Below are positions 57,512 to 64,000 of a stretch of DNA of 64,000 bases, piece after piece. The stretch spans positions 923,388 through 987,387 of the forward strand of contig OX422196.1 in the NCBI GenBank assembly GCA_949130485.1, read 5' to 3'. The notes under the pieces are model-generated. The model had not been told where the DNA came from. It saw only the letters and a program-made list of their open reading frames with translations, and did no database searches. The stretch is from Agelas oroides (lineage: Eukaryota; Porifera; Demospongiae; Agelasida; Agelasidae). How positions within the stretch are numbered: the stretch's first letter is position 1; each line of letters opens with the position of its first letter. Made by a program: the position numbers and the translations under genes.

Positions 57512-60500
57512 TCAATCGGAGTTGGCAGTCTGCACCCTCTCTATCTGTTCATAGCATGCCTTCATCAGGAACTGAAAGATGGGGCTCTCAGCCAGTCCCG
57601 CAGCCACAAGCTGCTGGGAGGTAAGTAGAGTCTCCAACTCTGGAAGCAATAACAGCACATCAGAACCTGGTGGACAAGAAACACAGTTCTCTAATCAGAC
57701 AACAACATACAGGTAGCCAGCCACCTCCTCCATCTTCCTAACTAGCTATTGTAGCTTGCAGCACAAAAGAATTTGCATATTACAAAAAAAGCTGGGGGAG
57801 AGTCTCTTCATGTAAAATACAGTCAAATAGCTCTGGCTGAACTTCTCCTAGAGCTAAAAGCTGTTAAAAACCTTTGTAGCCTCATTCCCAGGCCTCACAG
57901 CTAACATAGCTGAAGTGTGCACTCAAAGATTGATCTGACTATTCGTTCGCGAATACCCTCATATAATGTAAACCGTGTTAGCTGTGATAGAAGGCCTGGG
58001 AACGAGGCTAAGACCTTTGTATATACTTCTGTTGTAAGCTTCCTCCACCAAACGAGAGAAGAAAGTGCCCTGGAGCTCTGCAAGTGGATCATCTGTAGAC
58101 AACTGTGACCAACTGTAACATAAGATAGATCAGAGGTATGGCTGACTTTGAGACATAGCTGAGTATTAGTAGAGTATAGCAGTACAATGGTCTACAGATT
58201 ATTGAGACATGACAGAGCCATGGTAGTGAGCACTCACTCATCTTTGAGTGCAGCTTGGCTCCAAATGTACAGCCTTAACTCTTGCGATTCTTCAGTGGTG
58301 CGGTCCTGTGAAAAAGAGGTGGTACACTCTGTAAAACACACCACACATCATACATATCATCCTGCTACCACCCACTGGGTAAGCCAGGTCCAGAAACTCC
58401 AATGCAAATATGTATTGCATCTCATCTCCATCGAAGTTCTTATCTCCAACGTACAGCTGAAGAAGAGGAACAATTCTTGTATCAAAATAATTCCTGTGTG
58501 TACGAGGACATGTATCATACCTGGATGATTTCTTCTGGTTGTAACGGTGGCATTTCTTCAGGAACTAGACCATTTGCCTGCAGAAGAGAACAGTGAATAC
58601 CCAGCCTGGCTCCTAGCCACCCAGCTTTCCTTTACTTGCAGTACCACTGGGAATGACAAGGCTGGGAATACCCACATGCTCTGCCAATTTGCACAACTGA
58701 CCTCTAGTGCTTCAGTTGGGATGTTCTGTTGAAACTCAATCACTTGGAGCTCTCTGTTCAAGGTTTGTAGAGTCTCTGTGTCTGTACTGTCTGAGGCCAG
58801 CATTGACAGCTTGCTCAAGCTAAGTAGAGTCTTGTGTTTTTTTTTTGTTTTTTTTTTGTTTTTGTGTGTGTGTGTGTGTGCCCATGCCGTCAAAAGAGCA
58901 CAGCCAAATGACATGTACATGGCATACAGTGTACACATAACTCACCTTTTTCTTGCCAACATATTTGGCCTCCCCTTTCGCCATTCTATGCAAGGTCTGG
59001 TGAGCCTATTGTGACAATATATGTGTAGGCAGAGTAATAATGCTGCCTTCAACACATGGTGCAACGAAAGGTCCTCAGGGAGACCTCTTACCTTGTTGTA
59101 ATCCTGTGTGACAACCTGATGCATCCAGCTGAGGTTGTCGTGTGGTTCAAGAAACTTGCCAAGCTCTTGGGGGAAGTCTTCAGAGAAGGATAGGAGCTGC
59201 TGCAACTTGCCTGGCAGGAGCACAAGCCAACGACACAAGTGAGGGACCTATTAGAGGGTACTACTACACTAGAGACTATAGTGACTTGTTGGGAAAGGGG
59301 TCTCATACTAGTCTCATTCCCAGATTCCCATTCCAGTCTGGGAATGAGTCTACTCTCATTCTCCATACCACATCACATACCTTGGTCCAGGTATTGCTTG
59401 AACAAAAAGTCAGCAAATCCCTGGGTGCAAAGACAGGACAAGAGAATCATAACTACACCTCCAAAGAAGTGAATCTAGAGAAAACCGTGAGGAACAAGGG
59501 TCTACACGATCATGGATGGTACTGACTGTTGCTGCCACAGCGAATGAAGGTCTGGCTAGCTTGACCACATGACTACGACTAACCTTAGTTGAGAAGCGTT
59601 TCATGTACTCCTGGAGCTGTCTTCTGCTCCCCATCCTCTCACAGAGCTGCACTAGCACTTGGAAGTCTCCATACCTCTCACCTAGCTCCCCCGCCTGCTG
59701 GTACTGCCCATGCTCCACTGTGTGTGTGTGTGTGTGTATGTGTGGGGGGGAGGGGGGGAGGGGGAGAGGAGGGAGGGGGGGAGGGGGAGAGGAGGGTGGG
59801 GAGAGGGGGAAGAGGAGGGTGGGGAGAGGGGGGATAAGGAAATGATAGAAGTCCACAAAGATAAAGCATATGTGCAGCGCATTTTAGTGTCTGGCTAGGT
59901 CACTGGTAACACTACTCACACAGAGGCATAAGAAATCTCTCCCTGTCCTCCTCAAAGTGTTTCGTAACTCCTGCCAGCCGCTCACTCAGGGCGGGGTTCT
60001 TCCTGCAAAACAACCAGCACTTGAGCTCACAAGGACAAGGACTAATGCAAGTGGGGGTCCATGTGTTGTAACAACTGCACCTCAATGTGGCACATACGTA
60101 CAACTGCACCTTCAATGTGGTTCATACGTACAACAAGCATAGCTTGTATCACAGCAGTGCTGCTCATAATGTGCTTACTCAATGGAAGCAATCTGTGCCA
60201 TGTAGCCATCAAACAAAAGGTCACAGAGATCAACCACAAGTCTCCAGAGGTGCTCTTGGTCCTATCCCAAAATGAGCACACACATAAACACATCTGATGG
60301 CATGAGGAAAATTGAACAAAGGAACCGAAAAACAACAATCACTGGGACTCAAACCCACAGCCACTGGGACTCAGACTCACAATCACTGGGACTCAGACCC
60401 ACAGCCACTGGGACTCAGACCCACAGCCACTGGGACTCAAAATCCACATCCACTGGCTATGCTCTGACCACTATTATATGTTGCCACAGATTTCTACTCC

Positions 60501-62893
60501 TGACCGTGTAACGCTACTCTAAATACACATCATAGTACAAATCTTACCTGTGCAGTCTCAGCGTCCCTGACTCCCACATCCAACATGAGTTGTAGCTACA
60601 GAAAGAACAGTGAATACTTACACAGTTAGCGTCATAGCCAGGCTCTCCTGTGCGCGGAAAGAGGAAATGAGGGTACGAGGCCAACTGAGGTCGCCACTGG
60701 TACATGCAAGTTCCTACCTGTTGTGAAATGCACTTTCTGGTGCCACTGGAGCCAAGGGAAGCTGTAGAATATTGGTTAGATTTGTATGTCATCCATAGAC
60801 AAAATATCTTGCTATTCTAATCATAATGACTTCCAGTCTGTATGCATGAACAATCAACGAACCACATCTCCCTTATTAAACAGGCCTAGATGTTATGCAA
60901 AGTCACCCACTGCGCAGGACGCGTATGCACGTGTTTGCGCATCAATAACGTGTGATGATTATGATTGTTACAATCTTCAAACGAAAGACAGCTGCACAAA
61001 GAGACGATGCCTTCGAGGAGCTTTTATCGACCTTTTGGATAAGGCCAGCCACCTGACTGCCTTTCTCATGCATGAGATAGCAGTCCCCATCTCCCGGTCA
61101 TCCCAGCGCAGCTGATGAGGCCTGATATTGACCGAAACGTGTCCTGTGCAGTGGGTGACTTTACATAATATCTTTAGGGAGATGTGGTTCGTTGAATGTT
61201 CATGTATTATACAGGACCTGTCCATAGGACCAGGGCTATTCTTGCCTTGTAAGTATTACATAATCACATCTACAACATCTACAAGCCGAACCTGTCCATG
61301 GTAGCCATTCCGGCTCCGGAACCTCTGAGGTGAGACAAGACTGGTAGAGGCCGGACTTTGCCTGGCGGTACTGCACTGCTTCATGTAACATGGCCTCCAA
61401 AATGGCTGCCATGCTCAGAACCAGTTGGATCCTCTCGTTTGGTGAGCTAAACGAAGGGAGCAGGTCTTCCTCTGTGGCTAGAAGCGCTGGAAAAATGTCT
61501 TCCAAGTAGGATACATGGCTGTAGAAGTTCTCCTGGTTTGTGAAACTTGGATGTGAGGGGAGGGAGGAGGGTCGCTGGCGTAGGGCAAGCTTGATCGCTT
61601 GATCCACCACCCTAGGTGAAGGATAAAATGGCAAGTGTTTCCAAGTGTCAAATGTAGGAAGGCTACCATCTTATAACCAATCATCAACTCAGGGTTTCAT
61701 ACAGAGGCGGGGGGGGGAGGGGTGCACTGGGATTCTCCCCCCCCCCCCCCCCCAGCGTGTGACAACACAATTTCTACTACACCTCCTTCTGCGATAAAAC
61801 TGATATTGTCGAGCACTCTTGAGCGTCCAACTACTCCATTCAGTGAACAGAAATGTGTCTAATGACGAAACGTTGCTCACTGATTGTGCATTTTCCTCAG
61901 TGCAACGGCAGCCGTGATCTTCTCTGCATGTTCACAAATCAGATGTCGAGTCAGCATTGGGCGTCCTCGTACATGCACACAGGTCAGCTGGAGAGAGAGA
62001 GAGAAGACATCGTTACTGTCCTAGCTAGCATGGGGTGCTACACTACAGTCAAACTATAGAGAGAGAGAAGACATCGTTACTGTCCTAGCTAGCATGGGGT
62101 GCTACACTACAGTCAAACTATAGAGAGAGAGAAGACATCGTTACTGTCCTAGCTAGCATGGGGTGCTACACTACAATCAAACTATAGAGAGAGAGAAGAC
62201 ATCGTTACTGTCCTAGCTAGCATGGGGTGCTACACTACAGTCAAACTATAGAGAGAGAGAGAGAAGACATCGTTACTGTCCTAGCTAGCATGGGGTGCTA
62301 CACTACAGTCAAACTATATAGGCTGAATGCTGCTGCACTCCAATCATTCATGTGGCTCTTTCATCCAACAATGCAGGGTGCCCTATCCTCTCACTTTGTC
62401 CAGTAGTCCAATGTCGGTGATGAACTGGAGGTACCTGCTGTGTGCTTTCAGCTTGTCCTCCAACTGGTAGATAATGATCACAGACGAGCTGCTGCCAGGA
62501 ATGTCTGGAGAGATGGGAGGGGAGCATGCATGTCAGTGAGGCAACTGATGGTGAGAGGGTATAAACTAGTTATCATACAGCATGCCACATACTGACAAAT
62601 AAAAATTGCAGTAAATTAACACAAAACCACAGTAAACCACAGTAAACCACAGTAAACTACACGATAAGTTGGTCAGTGTACCTCTACTCATGGTCTCAGT
62701 CTGCCTGGGGTCGGTGCCAGGAATATCATCCAACACCAACTCACTGAGCCTCATCACTGCAAGGTCACCTGGGGTGTCCTGGCGAAGAGAGAAGGACTCG
62801 GCAGGGAAGTGGTACTCACATGATGCAGCAGCCTCCACCTAGGCAGTGAGGAGAAGAGGGACATTAGTAGAGAGTGGGTATGCAATGTGGATG

Positions 62894-62955
<62 letters not shown>

Positions 62956-63620
62956 CCTCACCATGTTTTCACTCAGGTACTCCAAGAAGGCATTCTTCAG
63001 TGCCTCTATCTTGTCAGCGCTGGCCTCACGTGATAAGGAGAGAGCCGTTGTAGGGAGCCCCAGGGAGGGAGTGGCCAACAGGAAGGAGGAGGAGGAGGAG
63101 GGAGGAGGCATGCTGCGGGAAGCACGCCCACTGGACTGGTGCGCCACTGACACCACTCCCTGGTTCAAAGTGAAGAACAACAGGCCTCCGTTGTACACTC
63201 CTGCAGCAGACACACAGTTGAATAAACTCCTCAGACACGTTACTAGGCCTTTACCAATTCCAGTATTTGATAGCTTGCAGTTTACAAACATAGAAGTCAC
63301 CAGACTCAGATAGACGGAGAATATACAGTAGCGCTCAAACAATCAGATGTCACACATGATCAGATCTCCCCATCATATATGTATACTGTAGTAGCCTCGT
63401 TCCCAGGCCCTCCTCAGCAGGGAGAGCCTGGGAATGAGGCTATACTGCAGGGAATCAAAGGCTGAAGGGGGTGACAAGACTAACAAACAAACTCGTACAA
63501 TAGATGTGACCAGTAGCGACAGCAATACTCTGGCAATAGTGGTACCTGTGCCAATGATGCCATTAGGGTGTGGAAAGTTGACCAAGTCTGGCGCACTTCC
63601 AGCCTGGGGTGTTTGTTCAA
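57512..63620 (-). CDS. NUP133: NUP133, C-terminal 740 residues (5' part beyond window)
   Basis: Y-complex (Nup107-160) scaffold nucleoporin. Exons (minus): 63546-63620, 62962-63200, 62682-62838, 62395-62504, 61881-61987, 61292-61611, 60718-60761, 60548-60595, 60179-60261, 59920-60002, 59584-59717, 59381-59420, 59092-59210, 58946-59005, 58702-58830, 58521-58577, 58369-58456, 58238-58328, 58027-58112, 57512-57666; phases close. Landmarks against human NUP133: LDDIPGTDPRQTETM, IIIYQLEDKLKAHSRYLQF, VRGRPMLTRHLICEHAEKIT, PEWLPWT, EPHDNLSWMHQVV and KKKTLLSLSKLSMLASD. The fragment holds the end of the beta-propeller and the whole alpha-helical stack. More exons lie beyond 64000. Confidence 0.95.
59728..59835. 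repeat. Purine (GGGGAGA)n tract, pyrimidine on NUP133 strand
   Basis: Directly follows the acceptor side of exon 59584-59717 (minus strand), together with a short (GT)n. Confidence 0.92.
60340..60480 (-). repeat. tRNA-like element with tandem B-box (22-bp units)
   Basis: On the minus strand an A-box-like TGGTCAGAGCATAG is followed by about five 22-bp units, GTGGCTGTGGGTTTGAGTCC and variants, each holding a pol III B-box (GGTTTGAGTCC; consensus GGTTCGANTCC). In a NUP133 intron. Confidence 0.6.
60845..61204. mobile_element. Inverted-arm retroelement-like remnant with hammerhead motif
   Basis: Arms 60845-60920 and 61141-61204 are imperfect reverse complements (AACGAACCACATCTCCC / GGGAGATGTGGTTCGTT; AGTCACCCACTGCGCAGGAC / GTCCTGTGCAGTGGGTGACT). 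About 220 bp between. The hammerhead motif at the right arm resembles the terminal repeats of Penelope-like elements; family assignment is inference. No reverse transcriptase remains in the window. Confidence 0.55.
61102..61155 (+). ncRNA. Type I hammerhead ribozyme motif
   Basis: All catalytic-core blocks are present in order: stem I 5' strand CCCAGCGCAG, core CTGATGA (61112-61118), stem II GGCC-TGATATT-GACC (one mismatch), core GAAA (61134-61137), a minimal stem III (AC-GT-GT, 2 bp) with cleavage triplet GTC (61141-61143), and stem I 3' strand CTGTGCAGTGGG. Short stem III is typical of retroelement-associated hammerheads that work as dimers. It lies in a NUP133 intron, on the strand opposite to that gene. 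Confidence 0.72.
61991..62319. repeat. 65-bp minisatellite, 5 copies, NUP133 intron
   Basis: Five nearly identical units of AGAGAGAGAAGACATCGTTA + CTGTCCTAGCTAGCATGGGG + TGCTACACTACAGTCAAACT + AT. The first unit abuts the acceptor of the exon at 61881-61987. Confidence 0.93.
62892..62955. repeat. (GATA)n microsatellite
   Basis: About 16 GATA units just 3' (plus strand) of exon 62682-62838 and up to the donor of exon 62962-63200. Confidence 0.95.
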
Positions 63621-63636
63621 CTACCAAACAAGACAA

Positions 63637-64000
63637 GGGGAGGAGGAAGGGAGGAAGGAAGGGAGAAGGGAAGGGAGGAGGGAAGGGAGGAGGAAAGGGA
63701 GGAGGAAAGGGAGGAGGAAAGGGAGGAGGAAAGGGAGGAGGAAAGGGAGGAGGAAAGGGAGGAGGAAAGGGAGGAGGAAAGGGAGGAAGGAAGGGAGGAG
63801 GAAAGGGAGGAGGAAAGGGAGGAGGAAAGGGAGGAGGAAAGGGAGGAAGGAAGGGAGGAGGAAAAGGACAAAGGGAGGAGGAAAGGGAGGAGGAAAGGGA
63901 GGAAGAAAGGGAGGAGGAAAAGGAGGAAGGAAGGGAGGAGGAAAGGGAGGAGGAAAGGGAGGAGGAAGGAAGGGAGGAGAAAAGGAGAAAGGGAGGAGGA
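63637..64000. repeat. (GGAGGAAAGG)n tract to the window end
   Basis: Purine-only 10-mer repeats with occasional GGAAGGAAGG. On the NUP133 strand it is a pyrimidine tract ending 16 bp before the acceptor of exon 63546-63620. Ser-rich ORFs here are artefacts. Confidence 0.95.

Noticed and set aside
60545-60792. Separate small ORF (82 aa, minus)
   Set aside because: It contains two NUP133 exons read through their intron; not an independent gene.

Overview
The window is nuclear DNA from an animal with a compact genome. I can place 13 conserved animal genes, all with short GT-AG introns and intergenic gaps of roughly 130-760 bp. The dense short palindromic foldback elements, microsatellites, tiny introns and a 15-residue 'DPE(T/K)KRASS'-type repeat protein suggest a non-bilaterian, most likely a demosponge. 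That assignment is inference from texture and needs a database search.

Layout. 1-12706 (+): last six coding exons of COG2 (Golgi COG complex). Its first intron in the window is about 10.8 kb and holds three small secreted-protein genes on the opposite strand (1062-2140, 4100-4690, 10100-10786) with the hallmarks of interleukin-17 cytokines. The same intron holds a repetitive basic-protein ORF (7025-7660), tRNA-like elements and large inverted repeats. 12923-14499 (-): ZNRD2. 15258-20470 (+): QRICH2-like flagellar protein. 20671-21668 (+): CIAO2A. 22065-33334 (+): WDR81. 33817-36830 (-): vasohibin. 37101-46262 (+): TRIP11/GMAP-210. 46938-47888 (-): cofilin/ADF. 48248-49623 (+): COA6. 49882-52534 (-): SAC3D1. 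52796-56629 (+): CCDC61. 56833-57377 (-): OPA3. 57512 to beyond 63620 (-): NUP133, 5' end outside the window.

Most genes alternate strand, giving head-to-head pairs on short shared promoters (VASH/TRIP11, CFL/COA6, SAC3D1/CCDC61) and tail-to-tail pairs. Exon models were built by hand from splice sites, reading-phase agreement and remembered homologues. For WDR81, TRIP11, QRICH2, SAC3D1, VASH and the NUP133 fragment the phases close perfectly.

Themes: Golgi/endosome traffic (COG2, TRIP11, WDR81), centrosome/cilium/microtubule (QRICH2, VASH, CCDC61, SAC3D1) and mitochondrion/Fe-S (COA6, OPA3, CIAO2A). Highlights of the hunt are the nested antisense IL-17-like trio, a complete hammerhead-ribozyme motif in a NUP133 intron (61102-61155), and a gene set that, from memory of the human map, falls largely on the four ohnologous regions 1q42, 11q13, 14q and 19q13.
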